From contig JAPYXD010000169.1 in assembly GCA_030998225.1 (NCBI GenBank), positions 248,001 to 312,000 of the forward strand: DNA of 64,000 bases, read 5' to 3'. Positions 1 to 11,934 of this stretch are shown here, piece by piece. This DNA is from Diplolepis rosae (taxonomy: Eukaryota; Arthropoda; Insecta; Hymenoptera; Diplolepididae). The first letter of the stretch is position 1; each line of letters starts with the position of its first letter. The notes beneath the pieces were generated by a model that was not told the DNA's origin, made no database searches, and saw only the letters and a list, made by a program, of their open reading frames with translations. The position numbers were made by a program, and so were the translations under genes.

Positions 1-128
1 AATCTGAAAGTTCAATTTTCATTGTCATTCGAAATAAAGAATTTTTGTAATCGAACTGCTTCTTTATTCTATTCAGGAAATAAATTTTCTGGAATGAGTT
101 CATTTTTCAGAATAACTTGAAATAAACC

Positions 129-2452
129 ATGGGCAAGATAAAAGGTAGTAAGACGCCACGAGTATGTGGCTATTCAACGCGACATTTTCGGCGTATACTA
201 CGAAACCGGATTAACGAGGACATGCGATCTATAATGGAGACAGAAAATCAAAGTCTCATTGAAAATAGACGTGATCCTACTGAAATAGAAAATAAAATAT
301 CAGTGATTGAGTTGCCTGATAACAGTTTTCCAGGGACAAATTCAAACTGTTTTGAAAAGCCAACAGAGGTTTCTGACAAATTTTCAGACACGGTGTGTCT
401 GGAAGCAAGCATTACTTGTACATATGAGGACTCCAGCGAACACTCATGTGCTGAAAAACAATTTTTACATTCGGACCTTGACAGCGAGTGTTCTATATTT
501 TATGATGAATTTGTACGGGCAACACTGGAGGATAGCATTACAAATTCATATTCAGACCTTGATTGTGAAGCTTTAGAGGATGCTGTACAAGATGAAGTTG
601 TCGGAAATGATTACTGTCATTTCGACCTAGAAAATGATCTAGAAAAACGGGAAAAGTTAAATAAAGAGACTTTGAAAAGTTCGTTACGTTTCTGGGCGAT
701 AGCATTTCGTGTTAGTTTAGCTGCGTTAACTGCGTTGCTCTTAATTTTAAGATGTTTCACACATGCAGATTTGCCATTAGACGGTCGAAGTTTACTGGGT
801 ACTCCTAAACACACCTTGATATTCAAAATAGGCGGCGGCCAATATTATCATTTCGAACTTAGAAAAGCACTTCAAGGAATTCTGCGAGATCATAAACAGA
901 GAGGCAAGCAAACTGAACACGTCAAATTACTCGTGAATATTGATGGATTACCAATATTTAAGTCGACTGGTAAAGATTTATGGCTTATTCTATGCTCAGA
1001 CATAAACGGAAAAAAGTATATCCTATCGGAGTTTTTTTTGGAAATAAAAAACCCACGAATGCTAACGAGTTCCTAAAAAGTTTCGTTGAAGAAGCAATAG
1101 AATTTAGTAAAAATGGATTGATAGACAACAACGTGAAATTACGAGTAACGTTTGAAGGCTTGATCTGCAATGCCCCTGCAAAATCTTTCGCATTGTTTTT
1201 AAAAGGCTATACTGGTTTTGACAGTTGCTCAAAGTGTCTGATTCAAGGTCAGTACATTCTAAAACAGATGCAACGGAAAAATAGCAAGCGATCCGGAAGG
1301 GTGTGTTTTCCAGGCATATGGCCATTCAACTTGAAAAACGACGAAGACTTCGCGCGCAACGTTTATAATGATTTCGATGAGGAAACAATTTTAAAAGCAA
1401 TTCCGAACTTTGGTGGTATTTCATCTGTACCCTTGGATTACATGCACCTCGTTTTACTAGGAGTTGTTAAGAAACTCATTAGTCTATGGATGCTGGGTCC
1501 TTTAAAAGTACGATTGAGTGCAACGCAAGTTAATAAAATCACTAAGAGGTTGCTGACTTTACGTTGGAGTATACCTAGTGAATTTGTAAGAAAACCAAGA
1601 ACGCTACAAGAGTATAGATTTTGGAAAGCTTCGGAATTCCGTACATTTCGACTTTATACTGGACCAGTTGTACTGAAAAATATACTGCCGGCAAAAATGT
1701 ACTTTAATTTCATAATGTTGCATTCAGCGGTAACAATTTCAATCAGTGACACTCACCAACATGAAAAAAGTAATATAGATAGTGCCCACGAAATGCTACA
1801 ATACTTTGTAAAAGATTTTGCAAAAATATACGGAAAAGAATACGTGTCTCATAATGTCCACAATTTACTTCATATGGCTGAAGATGTAAAGAAGTATGGA
1901 CCACTTGCGAGATACAGCTCCTTTCGTTTTAAAAACTACATGTCATCGATTAAAGCGATGTTAAGAAAAGGAGATAAGCCTTTAGAGCAAATAGCTCGCA
2001 GATATGTGGAAATAGAAGCAGCTGAAAAGCTGAATTATTCTTCACTCGTTTCCGAAAGAACTTTAAAGGAACCCCACAGCAAAGGGCCCTTAACAAACCA
2101 GTGTACTGATGTGAAGCAGTAATATAAAGTATTGAAACCCGAGTCCTACTCTATTAAGAGCAATAATTGCAACAAGGATAGCTGCATTCTTCTAAAAAAT
2201 GAGACTTTTATATCAGTTAAAAATATTGTACAATTAAACAATAACGATATTCGCTTCATTGGAACAAAATTTTCGCCAAGTGAAAGCTTGTACAAGGAAC
2301 CAGACTCAAGATTATTGAATATCCACATCATGAAGAACGATTCCGGCGTAACGTTTCATTTTCACTCTTTGGATGATGTAGCGGCTAAAGTGTGGCAAAT
2401 GCCATGTGGAAAAGGACGAATTTTAATTCCTGTACTGCACTCTTGCCACTAA
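129..2452 (+). pseudogene. tnp2-like transposase, broken by one frameshift and one stop
   Basis: This is a transposase-like gene of a family common in insect genomes (tnp2/CACTA-like; the family name is from memory). Three open segments line up: 129-1076, 980-2122 and 2132-2452. The first ends in the conserved stretch with NIDGLP and FKS. The second carries the core, with CSKC, PLDYMHL, RKPR, SHNVHNL and the KPLEQIARR block. The third has the usual C-terminal end, finishing near LIPVLHS. The first two segments are joined by a -1 shift near 1010-1016, and the last two are separated by one in-frame TAA at 2120-2122. The hydrophobic stretch near residues 190-205 is a normal part of the family and not a membrane anchor. 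An AATAAA-like signal lies near 2598. Terminal repeats were not found; the left end may lie outside the window. Confidence 0.75.
1010..1016 (+). other. A AAA AAG heptamer at the -1 frame junction
   Basis: The zero-frame codons at 1008-1016 read GGA AAA AAG, so the heptamer A AAA AAG sits in the correct phase for a -1 slip. A slip here enters the frame that encodes the transposase core. This is either a programmed site or one lost base in a six-A run; the sequence alone cannot decide. Confidence 0.4.
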
Positions 2453-3913
2453 TTGGCCAAGTTCTAGAAACTTCTTGACTTGAAAACTCCGATAGGTTGG
2501 ATATCTTATCTTTTTAAAATTCTTTCAGATATTTTAAATACTTTTCATTGAATTTTAATATTTTATTATAATTCTTTGAACTGTTTGAAAATTTTTAAAT
2601 AAAATTAATATTTAAAGGCTTCTCAAGCTTAAAAGAGGTTTATCATTTATCATCAGATTATCGGCGCCAGCACAGCCGCAATTTTGCTCTGATCGATTAG
2701 CATAGTTATCATTTCACTTTTGGCCTATTCTGTAACAGTACTCGTAATCTGTTGGTTCATCCTTGGACTTGGTGTTGGTCTCAGTAAGAAAAATCAAGTT
2801 TACACTAATAAAATAATGTTAGCAGATGATTTTTTACGAAAGGTACCGTTCATAACTTTTACATTAAAACATAGAATAAAAAAGAGAAAACAGGCAAACA
2901 CTAATCATAACAAAGTTAATAATTGTACCGAGTGAAATAAAATTTTACTTACCTGTACATTATTTAGCGGTCTTCATTCCTTTCACTATCCTAATAGTTT
3001 AAATAATAATATACAATATATTCAAATGAGAATGTTTAATATATATGTATATATTGTTTTTTTTTCTTCCGGGAATAATGTTCGAAAATATTCCCAGAAT
3101 ATTTCTGATTAATGTATCACGAATACTTCCTGCGCATTTTCCCTTAATATTGCTGCTGAATCTTCTTGGAAGATGTCATAAGACTATTGTCGGAACATTC
3201 TCATTACGTCTTCCATCAAGTTTCTCGACGAATAATCCACGAACCTTTCAATGGAATAGTCCCCGACGGGCGGACATTTTCTTTATTCCCAGGACCTTCC
3301 AGGAACCTTCCTGTGGAATATTTCGATCCTTCCGTCGGAAACTTCCTGGAAGGTTCTGGGAATATTTGGTGCTATCTGGGTAAGAAGTATTTTGTATAAA
3401 AACATTTAAAAGAAGGTTCTTTTATTTTCTGTGTTTTATATTTTCAAAATATGGATTTTACATTTGCGAATTCCAAATTATTATTCTGCCTGAGTAATTT
3501 ATGTGATGTTTCATATTTTATGTAATACACTTATCGACTTTTTTTTGTTTAAATTTTCATAATATCAATTTAATTTTAAGAATTTAAGTTTTCGAAATTA
3601 AAAATTTTTATGTGTGCCCAAGGCGTAGATTACTTTTAGTCGTTCCTGCGTGAATAAATGTAGCTGTTGGAATAAATCTTGCGATTCACGGTTTACTCAA
3701 CTCTCGATTGAAGCGTAGAGTAGAATGAACGGAAAGCTCTACTATTTTTGAGATTTAATAAAAGATTGGTTTCTTATAGTTATACTACGAGTAATAATAT
3801 ATATATTTAAAAAATTTTAATGCACGCTTTCATACTTCACCCTACGCTTCTGAATTTTACTCAACTTTGATTCATTTTTGAACATTTAATATATCACAAA
3901 AAATACAATGATA
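2453..3913. other. Non-coding spacer between two transposase genes
   Basis: This AT-rich stretch shows no convincing gene. It holds the 3' flank of the first transposase, a compact inverted repeat (3284-3364) and an ACTCAACT-like motif repeated in both orientations (near 3695, 3857 and 3957). Those motifs could be subterminal repeats of the minus-strand transposon, but its end is not defined. Confidence 0.5.
3284..3364. repeat. Short inverted repeat, possible MITE remnant
   Basis: TATTCCCAGGACCTTCCAGG near 3284 is mirrored by CCTGGAAGGTTCTGGGAATA near 3345, with one or two mismatches and a loop of about 35 bp. Similar motifs occur more loosely from 3070 onward. No target duplication was identified. 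Confidence 0.5.
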
Positions 3914-5225
3914 CTAAATAACTTCTAACTTGTCCTTATGTCCCAAATTTAATGGGAAGTTGAGTAAAATTACTTCAACTATTTTTCTCCGTGTAAATTT
4001 AATTCTAAATACGCTATAACGCGTAGCAACAAAATGACTATTATTTTTTTTGACAGATAAAACTGGATGAACTATAGGCAAGTCTTTCTGCCTCACTAAA
4101 TTGTTCTTATTATTGGATTTAACAATGTAGGCGTGATAGTGGTAATCGAAGGTGATTTCTCGGTAAACGATTACGTAGAAATCAATTTCATTTTCTAAAT
4201 AAATTATGTCTGCTAGTTTTCCAAATTCTATTTCGCTATCTTTCATATCTGTGACTATGTATGTACCAATTTGATACGAGATGCCGTAAATATCACACTG
4301 ATTGAAATATATACAGAATTTGTTTATTATTAAAATACGATCTTAGTTTATTACTATTGTCAACAGCAATAGTTTTTAACAAATTTTTCGTACAAGTAGT
4401 CGATTGTGCAGTACATTTCAATGGACGATGATTAGATTCGAAGCGCATACCCCAGAAATTAACGATCGGGCCTGGGGCCATTGTTAATTAAAATTCGTGG
4501 GTAATGCGCAAGCAAGTGAAATTTGGGTTTGAGTTTTCCGTAAAGTTTTTGATATAATTCATTCCAATCTTGTATTTGTTTCTTCAATATTTTTGCATCT
4601 GCAAGAATTACGCGTGGGATTAGTAAAATATCTATAATTTGTCGCAAATAGCTATATAATTTCCAATGCGTATCATCCTCGGGTATCAATATAAAATATT
4701 GCTTAACGAAAACAAACGTGTGTATAAGAAAAGTCATAATATACATACATAGTCCCTCGAGGACATCGTGCATCAAATCTACTGTTACATTTTCTGTTAA
4801 ATGAAAGCCATTGACTTTTTTAAACACACATTGCTCTTTAATCCCACATTTGAAAATGTCTGCCTCTTGTGCATCTTCTTCGTAATAGTACGGTGTTCTT
4901 AATTTTGAATCGTCTTCTACGCACATTTCGGAGGATTCTTTTGAAGTTGCCTTACAAATTCTACAAAAGTAGTTTGCTCTAAACGATTCAACGAAACCAA
5001 GTATTCCATTTAAACCTAAATTGTCCCCCAAATCTAACAATAATTGAAATTTAACACGTTTTGTGACACCGTTTACATTTATTAGAATTCCTTCAGCGTT
5101 TAAAAAATTCAAATCTTGAATTAGTTTTCGAAAAAACCCTTCATTACCACTTGTTTTTTTATCCTCTGAACGTGCAAGAGTACAAAAAGAATACTTTTTA
5201 ATCGCGAAGCTATGTGTGGTGGGAG
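3914..5225 (-). pseudogene. Second tnp2-like transposase, C-terminal two thirds
   Basis: Three minus-strand segments in different frames (5229-4459, 4481-4293, 4246-3914) together match the middle and end of another tnp2-like transposase. Seen motifs are the LGDNLGLN / GFVESF block, a CRIC cysteine pair, VDLMHDVLEG, FHLLAHYP and MRFESNHRPLK. The last segment resembles the usual C-terminal region of the family. The missing N-terminal part is at 14944-15523, beyond two nested insertions. It is not the same subfamily as the plus-strand gene at 129-2452, because the C-terminal blocks differ. At least two frameshifts make it inactive. Confidence 0.7.
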
Positions 5226-5472
5226 ACAAGCAATGTTGTAATTAATTGTTTATCACTTGTGTTCCAAAAGCTGAATAAAGATGGCTGACTCCATCGACTT
5301 TATTTTGCTCTATTAGTACAAATATGTTTCTGCATCTATGGACGTTCGTAGCGACACTAATTTGCCAAGAGCATGCCTGCGCAGAGACACCTCGGTGTTA
5401 GCCGAGCGGTTCCAATAATGCCCGAACGACTTGAGTCGAGGCTCGGCTCGCTCACACTAGCAAGCCTGACAT
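5226..5472 (-). mobile_element. SINE-like insertion, left fragment
   Basis: Read on the minus strand, this continues the fragment at 14890-14952. With the hAT removed, the two pieces form an insertion of roughly 285 bp. It is bounded by a 9-bp direct repeat (ACAAGCAAT at 5226-5234 and 14944-14952), and the adjoining bases are also alike. It splits the tnp2-like coding sequence just after its Ile-Ala-Cys codons. The plus-strand stretch GTTAGCCGAGCGGTT near 5397 faintly recalls a tRNA D-arm. No ORF is visible. Assigning it to SINEs is inference. Confidence 0.45.
5465..5472. repeat. 8-bp target site duplication of the hAT element
   Basis: CCTGACAT directly precedes the left terminus CAGTGTCTCC and recurs exactly at 14890-14897, directly after the right terminus. 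Eight-bp duplications are the rule for hAT transposition. Confidence 0.95.
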
Positions 5473-8428
5473 CAGTGTCTCCAGAACGTGGGATTTTTCG
5501 GCCCCCATCACGTTCCCATCTGGGAGAAACACATGCAAACGTGGCGTGTCAGTGTGTCGGCTCTGCTACACGCTGCGGTCACCAGATTCGTGTAAAGCCG
5601 AAGGTGCACGAAGACGGACTTCGTTACAATGCTTGAGTTTTCAAGTTATCTTTAGATTTCACGCTTTCGTTTATCGAGTCGAAATTAAGAATTGTATTTT
5701 TCTCGAGTACGTGCAAAAGAGGCGCGAAGCAGACGACGAATTTGAATTTACGAAGTATATAGTTCAAGAAATAACACTTTTCTTCAATTTCTTGAAGAAA
5801 GTCTGCATGAAATAAACATCAGTATGATCTTGGAAAATTTCATGAGGATTTCAACACTTCAAAAATAAACTTTCAGTGAAATTTAGTGACAATAAATGTA
5901 TAAAATTTGAATCAATATATAATTTTCCATTCAAATTTATATACTTCTTACTAATTTTGTACATTTAACAATTTTTAAATTAGAGCAATATTTTCTATCA
6001 AGATAAAATGAACATATAATTCAAGTTCATAATTTATATTTTCAGTTATATGTTAGAAATATTTTCATCTCACATTTTTGTAGCCTAAGCGCAAACTTTT
6101 CATTCCAAAACATAAAATCTCTACGGAAATGGAAAATTGTCCAATAGCAGTAGATAAATTAAAAAGCTAAAATATGTGTTTATTGGTATTTCCATATTAA
6201 CATATAAATATCAATCAACTTTAAATTTTACATAAAAATGTTCGTTCGAAGTGTTCAAATCTTGTTACAATTTGACAAGATTTTATGGAGGAGTGCAATC
6301 TTTTGGATGAAATATTTTGTAGTTCTTAATTTGTCTGTCCGTCTGAAATCGTAGTAAGATTTGAACAGTAAACAACAAATTTTCCAATAGAATTCAGGAT
6401 CAATAATAATTGATTCAGGAAATACTTCAACTCTGTAGAGCATTTTTGTATTTCGAATTCAAAATGTGTGCTTAAGCCACAAAAAAGTAAGCTGAAAATG
6501 TAGATATAAAACTAATTATGTCATGTTTATGACTTCTTAATGGAAAATACTTTGCATATAATTCTCTAATACGATATTTTTTTAATGTATGAACATTCAA
6601 GAAATTGATAAATATTTCATCTTTTTATAGGAACTAAAAATTTCTGGATAATGCTTTGATTGAGAAAGCAAAAAATTTGTCAAATATTGATATAAATTGC
6701 AATTTTACAATTGCATTATTTTTCAAATATTTTAACATCTCTTCAATCTTGATAATTCTTACAGAAGTTTATTTCATGTGAGTGACTTTTTCTTTTTCTA
6801 ATGAAAGATTTCGTAATTCTAAATTCGGCCTAATTCGTAACATTGTAAAAAGATTTTAAAACTTCATAAAAATTTGTTTTCTGTTTTATTCAAAGTCAAT
6901 AAATATTCAATGTTTGGAATCGAAATATTAAGTAAATGATTTTTAATTTCTGGGAATAAACTGCTTTAATAAGACAATCTTTCTTCTTTGTGGGAAATCT
7001 CAATTTTAAAATTAAAATTCTACGCATAGGATACAAAAACATAATATGAAAATACTTTTATTACAGAATTTTGAAATATACAAGTTGACCAATTTTTAAT
7101 CGAGTAAATCGGCTACTTTAAGCAAAAAATTATGTTAAAAATATTTTATCAAAAAAAATAAGACACATTAAATTACGGTTTGAAATCCACATTCATAGAT
7201 TGATGGTAAAAGCAGTTTAAAGTTTTTTAATCTTACGTTTTAGTGACGTATGCACAGACTTTTAATCAGATAAATGAAATGCTTTATAGAAAGTCAAAAT
7301 TTTCTTATTACTGCACTTAATCAAATTTATAAAGTAAAAATATTTTTTAATTGATGCTTTCACTCAATTCTTTAAACATTCATTAATTGAAAATTGTACT
7401 CAAAATTTAATCTTGCAGCGTTTCAATATTCCCACAATGTTACAAAATCTTATTAATCATTATTTTAGTCGAATTATTTTCAAAATATTTAAAAAATAAA
7501 TGTAAATATTTTGATTAAATACTCTGTCAAATTTTGCATTTGACTGATCTTGCAAAATTGTTGAAAGTTTTGAATACCGATAGAAGAAACTTTAAATGAA
7601 ATTTTATGTCCATAAATGCTTAAAGTTCTATATAGAAATATCAACTACAACATTCTCAAATTTTATAAATAAACTACTAAATTCAAAAAGTTTCGAATTT
7701 TTTTAAAAACTGTACAAATTTCAAATATGAATCAGTTGAAATCTACTGATTATCAGTGAAATTTGACAGATTTAAATAACTAAAAACAGGTTACTGTGAA
7801 TCAGTCAAATTTCACTGATTACTTCAGTGAAAAGTAACTGATTTAACAGTGAAAAATATTGTTTCCACTGATGATTCAGTGAAAAGGCAAATCACTGATT
7901 CAATCAGTGAAAATTTGACTGATTCAGATTTAGAGTGTATACAAATTTCAAATATAAAGTGTACTCTGTACATTAATCAAACAAATTTAGAAGATGAATA
8001 TTTTAATAAATATTCCTAAATATTATTGGAATATGATACATATCGATTTAGAAAAACTTCTTCAAAGTACTCAGAAATTTTTCTTATTTTACGACATTTT
8101 TGCACCATGTTTGACCTTTGGGTAGGATTCAAGAAAACAATTGTAGACATACTTTCATTACTTAGTAAAATACTATGAAGACTTGCTTTTTAAATTAAAG
8201 CGAAAACTTTTAAAACCTTTAACAATCGCTTACATAGATTCTGCTCTAATCTTGGACGCAATTAGAGAAATAGGTTTTTTTGCTTTTTTTAGATCTAGTT
8301 TTTGCCTTAAACATAAAAGAAAGAAAACACATTTGAAATATTAAAATAAAAAAGCTGGTTCATTCTTAGATAATCCCAAATATTCTGAAATAAAACTCCT
8401 TTCCACACCACCACGGAGGTAGAGTTTA
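5473..8428. repeat. Left terminal inverted repeat of the hAT element
   Basis: This is the reverse complement of 11935-14889. The match runs from the terminal CAGTG to GGTAGAGTTTA, after which the sequences part. It is AT-rich and shows no convincing gene. Small open frames inside (for example 62 codons at 6255-6443) occur in both arms only because the arms are copies. Confidence 0.93.
7713..7955. repeat. CACTGA/TCAGTG motif cluster flanked by 16-bp direct repeats
   Basis: About eleven copies of ACTGATT or TCAGTGAAA-type motifs, in both orientations, crowd into some 190 bp. The block lies between two copies of TACAAATTTCAAATAT (7713-7728 and 7940-7955). The mirror block is in the right arm near 12409-12650. 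It may be a transposase-binding array, or an older small insertion with its own target duplication. Confidence 0.7.
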
Positions 8429-9236
8429 CTAGTAATAGTTCAATAAATTTTATGTACTCTAAATAAATTTTTTCGTAATTGCAGAAAACTGATTCCAAAT
8501 ACAAAAATTGTATCTTTAAATGTACAGGATAATTGATTATAAAAATCGTTCGAATTTGAATTTCAAGGACTTGTACACACTTTCAAGGCACATCGTTTTT
8601 CCTTTTGCAAAAATTTTTAAAACTTCTAATTTTTCAAGTAATAGGGAGAAGTACATTTAAAAAAAATTGTTTTCTCTACTTCCACTCGCGCTAGCTTAAC
8701 AAATTTTCAGAATTTTACGATTTTATTAAAATTGTATTAAGTGTCTACATTTTCTGAAACTATCTACAGGAGAAAAATTTTAATAATTTAGTAAAGAAAG
8801 TTTTCTGAAAAGTTGTAGCTCAATCAGATTAATAGCCAAAAAGTTACCAATGTTTTAAATCGCAAACGAACGGTATAGAGGTCAAATTGGAGACGAAAAC
8901 AAATAATAATAGCAACCTTCTTTTGTTTTCTTCTAAGATATACTTGATTCTCGCTTTATGCGTTATTTGAGAAGGCAAGAGTGTGGATTCTTCATATTTT
9001 TATCGTAATTCCTTATTGAAAACGGCAAAAGTAAGAATATTATATTATTATTTGGTGATACGTGAGTGCTCTTACGTACGTTATTGTTTGATGCTTGTGG
9101 GTAAGTTTATTTTGTGAAACTTAATTTGTGTGCAGATTACAAATTATTCACATTCGCTCAATTTTATCGACTTTTCATCTTATTAATTCTTTTCAAATAA
9201 TTCTGTTTTCCTTCGTCGTATAATTTATTGTTCATA
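8429..9236 (+). other. Unique region upstream of the hAT transposase
   Basis: This AT-rich segment lies between the left arm and the transposase start. It should hold the promoter, but no TATA/Inr pair stands out. No gene is visible. Confidence 0.5.
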
Positions 9237-11456
9237 ATGAGTAATCCGGTTGACCCAAATTCGAGTGTTTTGAAGGACAGCCAGGTTCAAACGAAGGTTG
9301 ACCACCGTTTGAACTCTGGTTCAAACGAATGTCAACCCGCTAGAAAAGTCATGAAAAATGCAAAAAACTTTCAGTTGGGATGGTTTGAGGAATTTCCGTC
9401 GTGGAGAGAGTGGGTGGTTACATTAGCAGATGAAACAAGATTTCATTGCAAAATTTGCAATAAAACGTTGCTATGTGGCAAATCGGAAATTGAAAAGCAT
9501 GAAGCATCTTTATCACACAGAAAGAAGCAAGAGTTTTCAAATAAATTAGAATGTTATGGAGTAGTAAGTGAAAATTCTTCTAATGTAACTGCCAATTCTT
9601 ACAGTGTTGAACCTTGTGTAGCAAGTTCTTCTGCTTCAGAATTCACAAATTCCACAATTCCGGAAAGTGTTACTTTCAAACAGAAAGTACAAGAAGCAGA
9701 GATTAGGATTAGTACATTTCTCGTAGAGCATAATTTACCATTCGCAATTTCATCAGAATTGATAGGACTTTTCCAAGATATGGAACCTTCGGTTTTAAAA
9801 GAAGTTAGATTGAGCCACACTAAAATGGTCCTAGTTGTAAATAACGTCGTATGTGCTGCTGAAACTGATCGCATGGCAAATATTTTGCGTAAGCAATCAT
9901 TTTCAGTGTACGAAGACGAAACGACCGACAGGACTCTAGAAAAGTGGCTGTCATTAATGGTTCGATATGTGGAGCCAACGACATTTTCTGTCAGGGTGGA
10001 ATTGCTCCAGCTTATTAATGTAAATGCTTCGGATTGTTCTGCCTCTAAAATTTTTGATGCGTTCGAAAAAGCATTGTCCGGGCAGAAAATCCCTTTATCT
10101 AATATCTGTGCTTTAGCTTGTGATAATGCACAGGTGATGGTCGGCAATAGGTCCTCATTTAAAACAAAATTAAAGGAAAAAAGTCCCCGTTTAATTGTTT
10201 TCCCGTGTGTCTCGCATTCGTCAGCAATTGTAGCAAAATATGCTTGTGCCACAATCCCAGATGTAGAGGATTTAATCAAAGATTTGCCAGCTTTTCTTAA
10301 TGCTAGCTCCAAGCGAACGGCTATTTTTCGATCGATTGTTTTGGAATTAGGAAATGACTATCAAAAAATTCCTAGTCATTCTGAAACTCGCTGGCTTGTC
10401 CGATATCGATGCATAGATATTATAATAAAGAATTGGGAAGTTATTCTTCAGTATCTTATGGTCCTCGTATCTGAGAAGGTAGAGAAGGCCAAAGACTTGT
10501 TAGGAAAAATGCAGAATCCTTTGACACTCGCATATTACCTATTCTTGAAATTTACTTTGAATAGATTCAACGTATACAATGCGAAATTTCAAAGTCGCGA
10601 AACAATGGTTCAGGAACTCCAGCCAAACTCGGCTAAATTCTTCGTATGGATTCTTAGCAGTTATTTGAAAGAGGGTCTTCTTCAACCGAATTTATTCTTT
10701 CAAATCATTAGAAATGTTAACTTTGCAGATCCTAGTAATCAAAAGCCGCTTCAAGACACTGACGTTGGTAAGGAAACGCGAGAATATTTCCAGCAGCAAC
10801 TTACAAACAAGAAATTGCAAATAGTAAAAGTTGATCTATTTCTTCGTAATTGCTTGAAATTTTATGTCACAGCAAGCGAAGAAATTCGCAATCGACTTCC
10901 TTTTGATGACATCTTTTTGTCTTGCGTTGCTGTTTTCCGGCCTCAAGTAGCTTTCTATGCTGATCGAAGCGAAACTTTTCCTAGGGTCTGGAAAGTTTGT
11001 CAAGATTTAGGGTCGTTTGATAGAATAGGTGTACAAAAAGAGTGGGATTCTTTACTCAAAATCAGACAGGAACTCAAAGAAAAGTGGTCGAATTTATCTT
11101 TTGACGAAATGTGGTCTAGTATCGGTGTATCTTCGACGAGTACAGGAGAAAAACTTTTTCCAAATTTGACCTCAGTATTGAATCATGTTCGGAGTCTTCC
11201 TCATTCAAATGCTGAGGCGGAGCGAGTTTTCTCCATGCTCACGGACGCGAAAACTCCCAAAAGAAATCGCTTAGGAAACAGGACGGTCAACTCAATTTGT
11301 GTTACTCGATCAGCCCTAAAGGCGAGATCTGAAACAGCCAGAACAACGAGCATCACTTCGAAGCATTTGCAATTAATGACCGAAAATCTATATGAGATGG
11401 CAGAAAGTGATAGGGAAAGTGGTTTGTCGCTCTTCGCTCACGAAGGAGAGGATTAA
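9237..11456 (+). CDS. hAT-family transposase, apparently intact
   Basis: The 739-residue open frame starts at ATG 9237 (the frame is open slightly upstream with only a TTG). Near the N-terminus a BED-like zinc finger is visible (C71, C74, H88, H94). A first candidate catalytic Asp lies in the DETTDRT stretch (about residue 225) and a second in ACDNAQ (about 293). The C-terminus has the hAT dimerisation region (about 645-695), with LPHSNAEAERVFSML and a basic KRNRLGNRT stretch. hAT transposases cut and paste the element by binding its termini. No internal stop or shift occurs, so this protein could be functional and could also mobilise related MITEs such as the one at 18314-18475. Confidence 0.9.
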   Translation: MSNPVDPNSSVLKDSQVQTKVDHRLNSGSNECQPARKVMKNAKNFQLGWFEEFPSWREWVVTLADETRFHCKICNKTLLCGKSEIEKHEASLSHRKKQEFSNKLECYGVVSENSSNVTANSYSVEPCVASSSASEFTNSTIPESVTFKQKVQEAEIRISTFLVEHNLPFAISSELIGLFQDMEPSVLKEVRLSHTKMVLVVNNVVCAAETDRMANILRKQSFSVYEDETTDRTLEKWLSLMVRYVEPTTFSVRVELLQLINVNASDCSASKIFDAFEKALSGQKIPLSNICALACDNAQVMVGNRSSFKTKLKEKSPRLIVFPCVSHSSAIVAKYACATIPDVEDLIKDLPAFLNASSKRTAIFRSIVLELGNDYQKIPSHSETRWLVRYRCIDIIIKNWEVILQYLMVLVSEKVEKAKDLLGKMQNPLTLAYYLFLKFTLNRFNVYNAKFQSRETMVQELQPNSAKFFVWILSSYLKEGLLQPNLFFQIIRNVNFADPSNQKPLQDTDVGKETREYFQQQLTNKKLQIVKVDLFLRNCLKFYVTASEEIRNRLPFDDIFLSCVAVFRPQVAFYADRSETFPRVWKVCQDLGSFDRIGVQKEWDSLLKIRQELKEKWSNLSFDEMWSSIGVSSTSTGEKLFPNLTSVLNHVRSLPHSNAEAERVFSMLTDAKTPKRNRLGNRTVNSICVTRSALKARSETARTTSITSKHLQLMTENLYEMAESDRESGLSLFAHEGED

Positions 11457-11934
11457 TTCTAATGGCCAAGGCATAGCGTTAATCAATTTCAAACCCCTTT
11501 CTTACTCACAAAATAATGACATTTTATTTCTTATATCAGAGATACGTTCTTTATTCCTTTCTTCGCGTGCCTCGGGTATGGAAATTGTTTAGTTTTAATT
11601 ATTATTTTGTGAGTAAGAAAACATACTGAAATTGAGTAATATCACGCTTTGGGCATAAGTGAGAGGCAAGGGGACTCACAATAATCAAGCACCCCAAATC
11701 ATCCCGAATTAATCAAACTTCTTCATTATTTGATTTAAAACAAAACATTTTTGTTCGACGTATACTGGCATTTGATAGAGGCAAGCCTGAAGTACGGGCT
11801 ACATTTGTAGCGTTTTTTTACCACTTTGCTTCATTTTTTTTCCTTTTTTCTTTTTGCTTCAAAGCAAAAACCCTTTTCGTTTCGTAGGACGTGGACTAGG
11901 CCTACAGGGGATACCACGTAAAAAAAACGAGCCT
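11457..11934 (+). other. 3' region of the hAT transposase
   Basis: This non-coding stretch contains a perfect hairpin (TTTCTTACTCACAAAATAAT near 11499, mirrored near 11601). It also has a segment, GTGAGAGGCAAGGGGACTC near 11670, that recurs in slightly changed form at about 18266, beside the hAT-type MITE. That sharing links the two elements. Confidence 0.5.

Noticed and set aside
3045..3399. Small Pro/Arg-rich ORFs
   Set aside because: They overlie the inverted-repeat region and show no family features or codon bias.
5546..5815. Protein-like ORF at the hAT ends, also seen at 14547-14972
   Set aside because: It includes the transposon terminus and runs into flanking DNA on one side; low complexity and no family match.
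6255..6443. 62-codon ORF repeated at 13919-14107 as a conserved gene
   Set aside because: Both copies lie in the two inverted arms of the hAT, so identity is due to arm duplication. No domain or coding signal is visible.
9237..11456. Domesticated host gene derived from a hAT
   Set aside because: Intact termini with an exact 8-bp duplication show a mobile element; there is no sign of separate host regulation.
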